Shown in pieces: positions 1 to 7,419 of a stretch of 64,000 nt of DNA. Position numbers and translations under genes: made by a program. How positions within the stretch are numbered: the stretch's first letter is position 1; every line of letters starts with the position of its first letter. The DNA comes from Nitrospirota bacterium (lineage in GTDB: Bacteria > Nitrospirota > Leptospirillia > Leptospirillales > Leptospirillaceae), in contig JAJYYA010000003.1 in NCBI GenBank assembly GCA_021801345.1, positions 1 through 64,000 of the forward strand, read 5' to 3'. A model generated the notes under the pieces. That model saw only the letters and a list, made by a program, of their open reading frames with translations. It did no database searches and was not told where the DNA came from.

Positions 1-203
1 TCTCCTCACGGCGGCAATCGCCGCCGGGGGCTCCACCATCCACTCCTACCGCAAGGAAGACGGAACGCCGGGGGGCTACCAGAAGCATCATGCCGTCTAC
101 GGAAGGGAGGGGCGTCCCTGCCCCCGGTGCGGACTCCCGGTCCAGAGAGTCGAGGCCAACGGCCGATCCCTTTATTTCTGCACCTTCTGCCAGCCCTTTC
201 GCA
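1..203 (+). repeat. Direct repeat, copy 1 (second copy at 1321-1523)
   Basis: Bases 1-203 match bases 1321-1523 at a constant offset of 1320 with only five substitutions and no gaps. The match stops just before the two stop codons. Homology to Fpg at the second copy reaches back to about 1274, so the repeat probably begins before this window. The two copies flank the AT-rich lipoprotein region. Confidence 0.9.
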
Positions 204-211
204 ACCACTGA
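2..211 (+). CDS. mutM: Formamidopyrimidine-DNA glycosylase, C-terminal end (partial)
   Basis: This is the last 69 codons of a gene that begins before the window. The reading frame carries the C-terminal zinc finger of the Fpg/MutM family of base-excision repair glycosylases: GGSTIHSY, then a GGYQKHHAVYGREG segment, then CxxC and CxxC pairs. In intact enzymes this finger grips DNA next to an oxidised guanine. The stop is TGA at 209-211. A near-identical copy of this stretch recurs at 1321-1528. The N-terminal catalytic proline and the helix-two-turn-helix lie outside the window, so whether this copy belongs to an intact gene cannot be judged. Confidence 0.8.
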   Translation, partial: LLTAAIAAGGSTIHSYRKEDGTPGGYQKHHAVYGREGRPCPRCGLPVQRVEANGRSLYFCTFCQPFRNH

Positions 212-353
212 ACCGCCCAATAGATTGGCAATGAAGTCCAGTCCAGCCATGTTTTCGTGTAGTACTACAACAAATACACTTTAAATCATTATATTATAAT
301 TTTAAGCAGTTAACGAAATGAAATTAGAGAATTATTCTTCCCGCACCTCCACT

Positions 354-382
354 TGACTGTTTTCAATAATCTGTGTAATAAA
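354..382 (+). promoter_or_regulatory. Sigma-70-like promoter of the lipoprotein gene
   Basis: A TTGACT -35 box at 354-359 and a TAATAA -10 box at 377-382 are separated by 17 bases, upstream of the lipoprotein gene at 456. The rest of 212-455 is strikingly AT-rich compared with the neighbouring genes and holds no other recognisable feature. Confidence 0.55.
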
Positions 383-455
383 TACCATGTATTTATGGTA
401 ATGTCGTGAGCATTTCATAATGACTTTATCCTTAACTTACGGAAGGGGTTCGCGT

Positions 456-818
456 ATGTACAAAAAGAAAATTCTTGCATTCGCAACATTCTTAGTTATT
501 ACATTAGTAACTGCAGGATGTTATTCCACTGAGTCTGGAAATACAAAAATTGTAGATGCATCATTAACCATGCAGTTAAAAAAAGGAAAAACGACTGAGC
601 AACAGGCTATTGCCTTGCTCGGACAACCAACCAGTTCAACAGATCTGCCTGATGGTGGACAGTCCATTTCTTACTCCTACACAAAATCAGAGGGTAAATA
701 TTTCGTCTATTACACCTCTGTTCATTCTCTTATCAAAACTTTGACTTTGACCTTCAATAAAGATGGAATTCTTCAAGGTAAATCATGGACGCAGAACGAG
801 TCAGGTGGGGCAGGATAA
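456..818 (+). CDS. Small AT-rich lipoprotein, SmpA/BamE-like fold suspected
   Basis: A 120-residue protein with a basic start, a hydrophobic signal segment and the lipobox LVTAGC, so it is predicted to be lipidated at Cys and held in the envelope. The mature part has the pattern of small SmpA/BamE or OmlA-type lipoproteins: a helix followed by LLGQPTSS and a YxYxxxxG strand region. That assignment is only a resemblance. The start at 456 is chosen because GGAAGGGG lies about 8 bases upstream. An in-frame ATG at 420 would put extra residues before the signal peptide. Its base composition is much more AT-rich than the surrounding genes, which suggests transfer. A promoter lies upstream and a terminator downstream, so it is a monocistronic cassette. 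Confidence 0.75.
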   Translation: MYKKKILAFATFLVITLVTAGCYSTESGNTKIVDASLTMQLKKGKTTEQQAIALLGQPTSSTDLPDGGQSISYSYTKSEGKYFVYYTSVHSLIKTLTLTFNKDGILQGKSWTQNESGGAG

Positions 819-903
819 GCCAAGCCTCGACCGGCGGCTGGAAGGTAACACAAGAACCTCACATGATCTCTATTGATTCATCCACATGATACTTATCCCC
901 CCG

Positions 904-936
904 TCCCGGATCTAATTTTGGATCCGGGATTTTTTT
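904..936 (+). terminator. Rho-independent terminator of the lipoprotein gene
   Basis: A perfect 9-bp stem (tcccggatc at 904-912 and its complement at 921-929) closes an 8-base loop and is followed by seven T residues. It closes the lipoprotein transcription unit. Confidence 0.85.
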
Positions 937-1273
937 CCTCCTCATCTAAAGGCCTGTTTAAAAGTGATCACCTCAGCCAAAGTTTAGGTCTCAAAAGAGT
1001 GGGACCCGCTCAAAACGGCATGCTCAAGAGATCATCTCCCTCCCAAAGGGAGCACCGAGGCTCTTGATCTGATCTGACAAACACTTTTTCGGGCCCACTT
1101 TCATTCATGGCAAAGCCGGAACCCAACGCGAATCGAACTCTCGAACCCTGTTTTGTCTTGCTGGGTTGGTTCTGTGCACACGACTGAATTCCACGGATTG
1201 ACAGTATGATTGCGAATTCTTTCCACCAATATTCGGGAAGTCCTCGACAGGTTTTTACCGGATTCCCTCCTAT
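937..1273. other. Non-coding stretch between the lipoprotein cassette and the second fpg copy
   Basis: No convincing gene is seen. A TCAAGAG/CTCTTGA stem near 1023-1070 encloses a smaller CTCCC/GGGAG hairpin but lacks a T-run. The minus strand around 1110-1160 has a GTTCGATTC word like a tRNA T-arm, but no cloverleaf can be built around it. Confidence 0.4.
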
Positions 1274-1531
1274 TTGCTCTCTCGAGCCGAGACCGTGCGT
1301 CTGGAGGTTTCCATGAAAAGTCTCCTCACGGCGGCAATCGCCGCCGGGGGCTCCACCATCCACTCCTACCGCAAGGAAGACGGAACGCCGGGGGGCTACC
1401 AGAAGCATCATGCCGTCTACGGAAGGGAGGGGCGTCCATGTCTCCGGTGCGGACTCCCGGTGCAGAGAGTCGAGGCCAACGACCGATCCCTTTATTTCTG
1501 CACCTTCTGCCAGCCCTTTCGCACCCCTTAA
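1274..1531 (+). pseudogene. Second copy of the Fpg/MutM zinc-finger end (gene fragment)
   Basis: From TTG at 1274 the frame reads LSRAETVRL, then the same GGSTIHSY and zinc-finger residues as the window's first bases, ending at TAA. All four zinc cysteines remain. The catalytic N-terminal half of an Fpg protein is absent upstream: the same frame before 1274 gives residues with no Fpg character. It is therefore a 3' fragment produced by duplication, or the displaced original end after insertion of the intervening DNA. No Shine-Dalgarno sequence supports its own translation. It could still encode an 85-residue finger protein, but a fragment is the simpler reading. Confidence 0.65.
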
Positions 1532-1612
1532 ATTTTCCTTGCCTCCCTCCCCGGTTTTCCGACGATTTTAGAGAGTTTCCTTCACCTGCCTCCCGCGCCG
1601 TTTTTGAAAATA

Positions 1613-1621
1613 TGCTACAAT
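1613..1621 (+). promoter_or_regulatory. Extended -10 promoter candidate for rnc
   Basis: TGCTACAAT fits an extended -10 (TGnTACAAT) about 115 bases before the RNase III start. No good -35 is visible, as is usual for extended -10 promoters. Confidence 0.35.
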
Positions 1622-1736
1622 GGAGAAATCTTCCTGCAGACAACAGTCGCGCGGACCGAAGAGTCGTCATCAATTTCATAAATTATTCGAGAAAGTTCCG
1701 GGCTTTCCCGGAATTTTCATGCACCGCCAACTTCGA

Positions 1737-2828
1737 ATGGAGGTCCCGTTGGGAGATGTGAGGCAGGGAAATACCCCCAAACCCGCGGAGACTTTGATCC
1801 GGATGCTCGGCCTCCCTTTCAAGGAGAGTTTCCGCATTGAGGAGGCCCTGACGCACAGGTCGGCCTCCCACGAACGGGGACGCAAGAAGCCCATCCCGAA
1901 CTATGAGCGTCTTGAATTTCTTGGAGACCGCGTCGTCGGACTCATCGTCAGCGAATATCTTCTCAACATGTGGCCCCAGGCGACCGAGGGAGAGGTCGGA
2001 CAGGTCTTCTCGACCATTGTCAGCACCCAGACTCTCGCCTCGATCGCCCGCCGCATGGATCTCGGCTCCTACATGATCCTAGGAAAGGGCAGCAACTCCT
2101 CGGGAGAACGCGAAAACACCTCTCTTTTGGCCGACACCTTCGAGGCCCTGACCGCCGCCATCTACTGCGAGTACGGCCTCGAAACCACCCGCCAGATCCT
2201 GATTCCCTGGTTTGCCCAGCCTCTCCAGGAGATCCTTCGCGCCATCGAATCCGCCCCGCCGCGCGAGCCCAGAAAACCCGCGGCCCCGCCGGTTCCGGTC
2301 GCAGAAACCCCCGCCCCGGCGCCCCCGCCCCGATCTCGCGAGAGGCCGAAGAACCCGCCGAACTACAAACTCCTCATCCAGAAATGGGCCCAGCAGAACT
2401 TCGGCCTTCAGCCGGAATCGACCCTTGTCAGCGAGTCGGGCCCCTCCCACCAGAAGCGATTCGTCATGGGGCTCACCCTCGGCGGTATCCTTCTGGGAGA
2501 GGCCGAAGACAAGACCAAGCGAGGGGCTCTCTTCGCGGCGCTCGAACATGTCTGGGAGAAGATTGGCCAGGGCTACATGCCCGACCTTCCCAGAAAGTCT
2601 CCCCCCGCTCAGACAGAGCCTCTCCGAACGGAGAAGACGGAAGACCTCCCGGCTGTCACTCCGGCTCACTCCGACTTTGAACGTGAAGAGCAGCCTGCGC
2701 TCCCGACAACTCCCTTTGTCTCCGTCTCTCCGGAGCCTTCGAAAGAGCCGGTCCACGACGGACCCCACAAGGTTCCCGACCTGCCCGAATGGGCGCGAGT
2801 CAACTGGCCTGGAGACAATACCGACTGA
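1737..2828 (+). CDS. rnc: Ribonuclease III
   Basis: Double-strand-specific endoribonuclease that matures rRNA precursors and some mRNAs in the cytoplasm. The nuclease domain has the signature ERLEFLGDRVVG and the second acidic helix LADTFEALTAAIY, which supply the metal-binding Glu and Asp residues. A double-stranded RNA-binding domain follows (NYKLLIQKWAQQ through GALFAALEHVWEKIG). An unusually long Pro/Ala/Arg-rich linker separates the two, and a Pro/Glu-rich tail of about 75 residues follows, so the protein is longer than the usual 220-250 residues. The start is uncertain: ATG 1737 is given, while GTG 1758 has GGGAG just before it and ATG 1719 is also in frame. Confidence 0.9.
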   Translation: MEVPLGDVRQGNTPKPAETLIRMLGLPFKESFRIEEALTHRSASHERGRKKPIPNYERLEFLGDRVVGLIVSEYLLNMWPQATEGEVGQVFSTIVSTQTLASIARRMDLGSYMILGKGSNSSGERENTSLLADTFEALTAAIYCEYGLETTRQILIPWFAQPLQEILRAIESAPPREPRKPAAPPVPVAETPAPAPPPRSRERPKNPPNYKLLIQKWAQQNFGLQPESTLVSESGPSHQKRFVMGLTLGGILLGEAEDKTKRGALFAALEHVWEKIGQGYMPDLPRKSPPAQTEPLRTEKTEDLPAVTPAHSDFEREEQPALPTTPFVSVSPEPSKEPVHDGPHKVPDLPEWARVNWPGDNTD

Positions 2829-3123
2829 GGCATGGTTTTGGTCGACCCTTTGAAAAAATGCGGGTCGCAGTGTGGAAGGAAGCTTCTCTCTCAGGTTTTT
2901 TCAGGAAGGCAAAGAAAAAACGGGCCAGGGAGAAAAACGTACCCTCCTCCACCGACCCGTCTTGCCTTATGGAACCGATTCCCCATGGAAGGGGCCGGGA
3001 TGGTTTCTTCCGCAGACTACCTGTGCAACCTACCTGGCGCAGTGATGCGGATGGGACGGAAGCTCGCCAAAAACCGAGTCCAGAATCCGGAGTTCCGCCC
3101 CCCTCGGAGGAGGCTCCATCGGA
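2829..3123. other. Intergenic region between convergent rnc and a small minus-strand gene
   Basis: Overlapping open frames on the plus strand here show no recognisable domain or ribosome-binding site. No clear terminator hairpin with a T-run is seen. Confidence 0.4.
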
Positions 3124-3387
3124 CTAAAGCGGAACATCGACATACGGCTGGGTCAGAATCAACTCCTTGAACCCCGCTTTCATGGCAGAGAGGATTTCCG
3201 GGCGAAGCTCCTCTCCGGCCTTGACCTCAGTCATTAGGTTGTCCGCGGCGCATCCAAAATATGTCAAAAGGTCTTCCTTCCAGAACTCAAGACCTTCTTC
3301 CGTGAAGTCCGGGACAGTCTCGACCGGTGCTCTCATTCCTATCGTTTTGGCCCAATTGAGGACCCTGCTCTTTTCTATGACAGTCAT
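3124..3387 (-). CDS. Small conserved-looking protein of unknown function
   Basis: An 87-residue acidic protein (MTVIEKSRVLNWAKTIG...). It starts at an ATG preceded by GGGAGGG at good spacing, which is the main evidence that it is real. It has no signal peptide or membrane segment and one internal Cys. It is probably mostly helical (LEFWKEDLLTYFG and EILSAMKAGFKELIL). I do not recognise the family. It stands alone between rnc and the DUF151 gene. Confidence 0.6.
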   Translation of the reverse strand: MTVIEKSRVLNWAKTIGMRAPVETVPDFTEEGLEFWKEDLLTYFGCAADNLMTEVKAGEELRPEILSAMKAGFKELILTQPYVDVPL

Positions 3388-3681
3388 TTTGTCCCTCCCG
3401 GGCTGAAACAGCCCTCCGGGACCGAATATCCTACGAAACCCTCATTCCGGGAGACCCTTCCGGACCCTTCCGGAAAAAGCCGTCTCCCTCCTTCGGACCC
3501 GTAGTTGAACCTTGCACCCCCACAGGAGACCCGTCAAGGCTGCAAAAACTCCTTTTCGCATGCACCTCAACCTTTTTTTTCAAACTCACACTCCAAGTGG
3601 TAGAATATACCTGTTCCCTTTCTCCCTTTGTGCTTTTCCCCGGTCCTGTGGGGGAGACGTTTTTTGCCCCAGGAGTCTCTC
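3388..3681. other. Intergenic region with divergent starts
   Basis: This separates the small minus-strand gene from the DUF151 gene. Imperfect ccttccgga repeats occur around 3450-3480, and a TAGAAT -10-like word lies at 3601 without a clear -35. No coding sequence is seen. Confidence 0.35.
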
Positions 3682-4119
3682 ATGATTGAAGTCTTTGTCC
3701 GGGAAATATTTTTTGATTCGGCAAACCAGGCCTACATCCTTATTCTCCAGGACGAGTCCCGGGAGTGGACCCTGCCCGTCTGGGTCGGCCCCTTCGAGGC
3801 TCAGGCCATCTCCATGGGCCTCGCCCGCTCCCGACCCGACAGGCCGCAGACCCATGACCTTTTCATCTCCCTCCTCGACTCCATCACGGCGAAGCTTTTG
3901 TCGGTGGTCATCAGCCGGATCGAAGGGGAGACCTACTTTGCCTCCCTGCACCTTCTCTCGGAGAATGCCGAGTTCTCGATCGACGCCCGGCCGAGCGACG
4001 CGGTCGCGATCGCCATCCGCGGCGGCGCCCCCATATTCGTCAAGGAGGGGATTCTCAAGAAAACTCCTCCCAACATGGACTTTCTTCAACTCTCGGACCG
4101 GTCGGATGATCCTGAATAG
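3682..4119 (+). CDS. Bifunctional nuclease family (DUF151) protein
   Basis: A 145-residue protein beginning MIEVFVREIFFD, with the family core VWVGPFEAQAISMGL, the helix HDLFISLLDSI and the strand pair FDARPSDAVAIAIR-type (here FSIDARPSDAVAIAIR). These mark the DNase-RNase/DUF151 family found widely in bacteria and plants. Members have been reported to cleave DNA and RNA, but the cellular role in bacteria is unsettled. The start is fixed by AGGAG six bases upstream of ATG 3682. Its last 14 bases overlap the next gene, a lipoprotein, implying translational coupling. Confidence 0.88.
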   Translation: MIEVFVREIFFDSANQAYILILQDESREWTLPVWVGPFEAQAISMGLARSRPDRPQTHDLFISLLDSITAKLLSVVISRIEGETYFASLHLLSENAEFSIDARPSDAVAIAIRGGAPIFVKEGILKKTPPNMDFLQLSDRSDDPE

Positions 4120-4729
4120 CCGTTTTTCCGGAAGCGTCCTTCTTTTTGGGATGCTCCTGCTCCTCGCCTCCTGCAACGACTCCATCAACAATCTCTCCTC
4201 CGAGATCTACGCCATGGGAGGTTTCTCCCCCGCAGCCCTTTCCCGGGACGGGATGGCCATCGCCCCCGTGGTCCCCGGAGACGATACGAAGGAGGAGGCC
4301 TCGACGCTCTCGAGGCTTCTCGATATGGAGCTTGAAAGAAGACTTGCCAAGGGTCCTCTTCTAACCTCGGACGCGCTCAAAAAACGGATGGCCTCCGACG
4401 CCGCCCTCACGGCGGAGTGGAAGGCGATCTCCCCGCACATCTCCGCCCACAGCATCAAGGGGATGGAGACCACACGGGCCTTTACCCGGCGCCTGGGAGT
4501 CCGCTACCTCCTCGAGTCCCAGATCCAGTACGCCGAGGTCGGCGGAGGGGCGGAGCAGGTCCGATTCTTTTCTCGCATCTACGATTCCCGCCTTCACCGG
4601 ATCGTCTGGGAAGGCACCGGGGAGAGCCGGGGGTACGAAACGCTCTTCTTCCCGGCAACCCCGGCGCCCTTTCTCACGGTAGCCCGCTCCGCCGTGAAGG
4701 GACTGGCAGACCGGCTGTTCGGCTACTGA
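4106..4729 (+). CDS. Lipoprotein of unknown function
   Basis: A 207-residue protein with a signal peptide (about residues 5-20) ending in the lipobox LLASC, so it is predicted to be lipidated on Cys. The mature part contains GVRYLLESQIQYAEVGGG and a strand-rich segment with RIYDSRLHRIVWEGTGES. That resembles the pattern of envelope lipoproteins that adopt an alternating strand fold, but I cannot name a family. The ATG overlaps the end of the DUF151 gene (GATGATCCTGAATAG), so the two are probably co-translated. A [2Fe-2S] ferredoxin gene follows after 57 bases. Confidence 0.8.
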   Translation: MILNSRFSGSVLLFGMLLLLASCNDSINNLSSEIYAMGGFSPAALSRDGMAIAPVVPGDDTKEEASTLSRLLDMELERRLAKGPLLTSDALKKRMASDAALTAEWKAISPHISAHSIKGMETTRAFTRRLGVRYLLESQIQYAEVGGGAEQVRFFSRIYDSRLHRIVWEGTGESRGYETLFFPATPAPFLTVARSAVKGLADRLFGY

Positions 4730-4786
4730 TGCGATCAGTCAGAGTCTCCCGGAACAACACTCTCCTTCCCTGAAAGGCCGCCACTT

Positions 4787-5089
4787 ATGCCCTCAGTCCG
4801 GATCATCGAGGTCGACTTGGTCATCGAGATTCCCGAAGGGAAGACCCTCCTTCAGGGAGCTTTGGACCATGGCCTCCCCTTCGGCTTCGTCTGCGGAGGG
4901 AACGCCGCCTGCGGCACATGCCTCGTCAGGGTCATCGAAGGGCTCGACTCCCTCCCCCCGAGAAATCCCATGGAGGACTTCCTTGCCAAGGCCATGCTCC
5001 TCGAGGCCGAGTTTCGCCTTGGATGCCAGACCCCGGTCGGCTCCGCCCCTCTCGTTCTCTCCATTCCCTCTCTATCTCGCCAAAAATAG
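4787..5089 (+). CDS. [2Fe-2S] ferredoxin
   Basis: A 100-residue soluble electron carrier. The cluster ligands are visible as C36, C42 and C45 in FVCGGNAACGTC (C-x5-C-x2-C spacing, as in adrenodoxin-type and Isc ferredoxins) and the distal C80 in GCQ. The N-terminal strand pair and the C-terminal GCQTPVG region fit the beta-grasp fold. The physiological partner is not shown by the neighbours. It may carry low-potential electrons in biosynthesis. No Shine-Dalgarno sequence is obvious, so transcription with the upstream lipoprotein is plausible but not proven. Confidence 0.9.
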   Translation: MPSVRIIEVDLVIEIPEGKTLLQGALDHGLPFGFVCGGNAACGTCLVRVIEGLDSLPPRNPMEDFLAKAMLLEAEFRLGCQTPVGSAPLVLSIPSLSRQK

Positions 5090-5143
5090 CCCCTTCTCCC
5101 CGACCCCGGAAGACCGCACGCCATTGGGAAAGCGTTAAGGCTT

Positions 5144-5400
5144 CAGCGATTGCGACCCTTCCAGATGCCGGACGAGGCCTGTTTCCAGTTTCCGCTCGGG
5201 AAGGGGTTCGGGTGAGGGAATCGACCAGATACGGGTTTTTGAGCAGTTGTTCGGCAAGGCCGGATTGTCAGGGTCGGAAGACGACTGGCGAAGTTGGTCA
5301 GCGCCGTGCCCTGCCGTTCGTGCGTCGAGATCCTGATTATGGCGGCCAAAAAACGCAACTCTAGCCTTGACGGATCACTTGCTGGGCGTACCAGATTGTC
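5144..5400 (-). pseudogene. Remnant of a DUF1016 (YhcG-type) nuclease gene
   Basis: On the minus strand, short peptides in different frames line up in order with the middle of DUF1016 proteins: WYAQQVIRQG, then a TAG where the family has Trp, then ERQGTALTNFASRLP, then after a frameshift GLAEQLLKNPYLVDSLT, then after another shift ERKLETGLVRHLEG. The order and spacing match the family, in which a winged-helix-like region leads into the C-terminal PD-(D/E)XK nuclease. The start, the catalytic core and the end are missing. These proteins are often associated with defence loci or mobile DNA. The identification comes from recalled family sequences. Confidence 0.7.
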
Positions 5401-5924
5401 CATGTTTTCCGAACTGACGACAAGCCCATTTTTGTCCGAAAAGTGTCGTTTTACTTCGGACGCAAAAATCCAGGGCAGTCTGTCCTCCCGGAAGCTGGTG
5501 CCGCTGGGCGTTCAAGCGTTGCCCCGCGCCCCGTGCCGAGGGGGCCTTTCCATGGGATAAAGCTGGGATGAGAGATCCACGATACCCCCTGTACTGTCTT
5601 CTTCGAGGAGCCGAGGGGAAGGCTCATTCAATCTGCCATGTCAAGATTCCCGATACCCCCGAGGAGCCGACTGCGCTTCGGATGACGGCCCAGCAAGGTG
5701 GGCGGGTTCCTCTGAGCCAGGGGGGACGGGGACCTGGAACCGAAGGCCACTGGAGGGGGATCCAAGACCTCGAGAAAATAGCCGAATTTTGGGAAATTCT
5801 TGAGAGGCTGAGCCGGAACGGTCAGAAAAGGAAGAAAGGCGCTTACGATTGAGGAAAGTCAGCAATTGAAGTCGATGGGGCTGGGGAAGCCCGTCCGACC
5901 CTTCGGAGACGAAGACCGCTCCTT
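5401..5924. other. Decayed intergenic DNA upstream of the DUF1016 remnant
   Basis: No intact gene is seen. Two gataccccc words lie about 70 bases apart. Open frames on both strands are low-complexity and lack ribosome-binding sites. The left part may hold more of the decayed DUF1016 gene, but I could not align it. Confidence 0.4.
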
Positions 5925-6857
5925 TTAGCGAAGGACCGGACGCAGAGAGGCCGAACTCTTTTTCGCAGGGGAGGAGGACCTGTCTCCCGGGAGGACAGAA
6001 GAGGAGGCTGTCGGGCCGACAAGGGCGAGATTGCCGCTCTCCCACAGGGAGCGTAGGCAGTCGGTATGGAAGGCGTGTCCGCCGCGGCGGACCACAAACC
6101 GGCCGAGGACCGGACGATCGAGAAGGCGCATGTCGCCGAGAAAGTCTAAAATCTTGTGGCGGACGAACTCGTCGGCATAGGTCTGCTGCTCGGGGTTGAG
6201 GAGAGATCCCTTCCCCATGACGAGGGCATTCGAAAGACTTCCTCCCTTGGCCAACCCCATCGAGCGCATCTTCTGGATATCGGACTCGAAGCAGAAGGTC
6301 TTGGCCCGGGAGATCTCCCGGTCGTAGCTCCCTTCGGAGAGAAGGAAGACAGCCCGCTGCACGAGCCCCGCCCCGAAGTCGATCTCGTAGTCGACCTCGA
6401 GCTGGTCCGCAGGCGTAGCGGAGAGAAAACGGCCCTCCGAACTGAACTCTGCCGCTTGGGAAAGACGATAGAAGGTCTGAGATTTTTTCTGCTCCCGGAC
6501 GCCTCCTTCGCGGATCGACTCGATCACATCTTTAGCGGAGCCATCGAGAATGGGCAGTTCGGCTCCATCGACCTCGGCAACGACGTTGTCGATCGAGAGT
6601 CCGGCAAGAGCGGACAGGAGGTGCTCAACGGTCTGGACCGTGGCCTGACCGTCGAAGAGAACGGTCGAGAGCGTCGAGCGCTCGCGGCTGACGAAGCGGA
6701 CATGGGCCGGGATATAAACGGAGCCAAGATCGGACCGATGGAAGACGATCCCGTGATTTTCCGGAGCCGGACGCAGAACGAGGGTCACCTCCCGCCCCGA
6801 ATGAAGCCCCACCCCCCGAATCTCGACCGGACGAACCAGCGTTCTCTGCAGTCTCAC
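5925..6857 (-). CDS. lpxC: UDP-3-O-acyl-N-acetylglucosamine deacetylase
   Basis: Zinc deacetylase that catalyses the committed step of lipid A synthesis, marking a Gram-negative outer membrane. The family signatures are present: the early VGLHSGREVTL, TVEHLLSALAGL with a zinc-ligand His, DGSAKDVI, and HKILDFLGDM carrying two more metal ligands and the catalytic Lys/Asp region. GGHAFHTDCL supplies the late His. The C-terminal tail is Ser-rich and extends beyond the usual end. GTG 6857 is preferred because AGGGAGGG lies just upstream. An in-frame GTG at 6899 would add 14 basic residues. It stands alone, divergent from a promoter-containing AT-rich spacer. Confidence 0.95.
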   Translation of the reverse strand: MRLQRTLVRPVEIRGVGLHSGREVTLVLRPAPENHGIVFHRSDLGSVYIPAHVRFVSRERSTLSTVLFDGQATVQTVEHLLSALAGLSIDNVVAEVDGAELPILDGSAKDVIESIREGGVREQKKSQTFYRLSQAAEFSSEGRFLSATPADQLEVDYEIDFGAGLVQRAVFLLSEGSYDREISRAKTFCFESDIQKMRSMGLAKGGSLSNALVMGKGSLLNPEQQTYADEFVRHKILDFLGDMRLLDRPVLGRFVVRRGGHAFHTDCLRSLWESGNLALVGPTASSSVLPGDRSSSPAKKSSASLRPVLR

Positions 6858-7078
6858 GACTCCCTCCCTTTCCCGGATCCGAATGTGTCTTTCCGTCACC
6901 CCCCCCTAATATATGCAATAATCCTGCCACTTTTAAGGATTTCTGTTTTCGTTTCATTGAAAACAGCTTGAGAGATTTTGTTCGCCTGACAATCCCCGAG
7001 AATCCGCAGAGATGTGTCATCTTCCCCCGCGGAAGTGTTGCATTTTTGCCACAACTCGTGGCATTCCGGGAACGACGG

Positions 7079-7387
7079 TCAGGGGTAGGAGGAGGGGGGC
7101 TTCGTGAACATCGTGACGATGGGAAGAACTCCCACCATGGTCAGAAAGAGGATGAGGACGGTAATCAGTGTGACGAAGAGCCAGGTGGGGACCTTAAAGT
7201 CCTCCTTCTCCTGCCACTGCTTGCGGAGGATGAAGAAGGAGAAGGCGCCGAAAAAAAGAAGGGCGACACCGGCCGCCCCTTTCATGAGGGGATCCTTGAC
7301 GGTGTAGAGAACCCACGAGATCACAATCAGGACCAGCGATGGCATGACGATCTTGAGAAAGAGCCTTTTTTCGAGAGACTTTGCCAC
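7079..7387 (-). CDS. Small membrane protein of unknown function
   Basis: A 102-residue protein with three likely membrane-spanning segments: IVMPSLVLIVISWVLYTV, GVALLFFGAFSFFIL and LFVTLITVLILFLTMVGVLPIV. A basic N-terminus suggests the start faces the cytoplasm. The GTG start at 7387 is supported by GGAG about nine bases upstream. It lies 32 bases downstream of the PEP carboxylase gene on the same strand and is likely co-transcribed with it. The family is not recognised. Confidence 0.7.
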   Translation of the reverse strand: MAKSLEKRLFLKIVMPSLVLIVISWVLYTVKDPLMKGAAGVALLFFGAFSFFILRKQWQEKEDFKVPTWLFVTLITVLILFLTMVGVLPIVTMFTKPPSSYP

Positions 7388-7419
7388 GTTTTTGCTCCTT
7401 TGACGGCCGGTCGCGGCGA

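Noticed and set aside
1105-1200. tRNA-like words (GTTCGATTC on the minus strand) near the second fpg copy
   Set aside because: No acceptor stem, D-arm or anticodon arm could be paired around them, so a tRNA or tRNA remnant is not supported.
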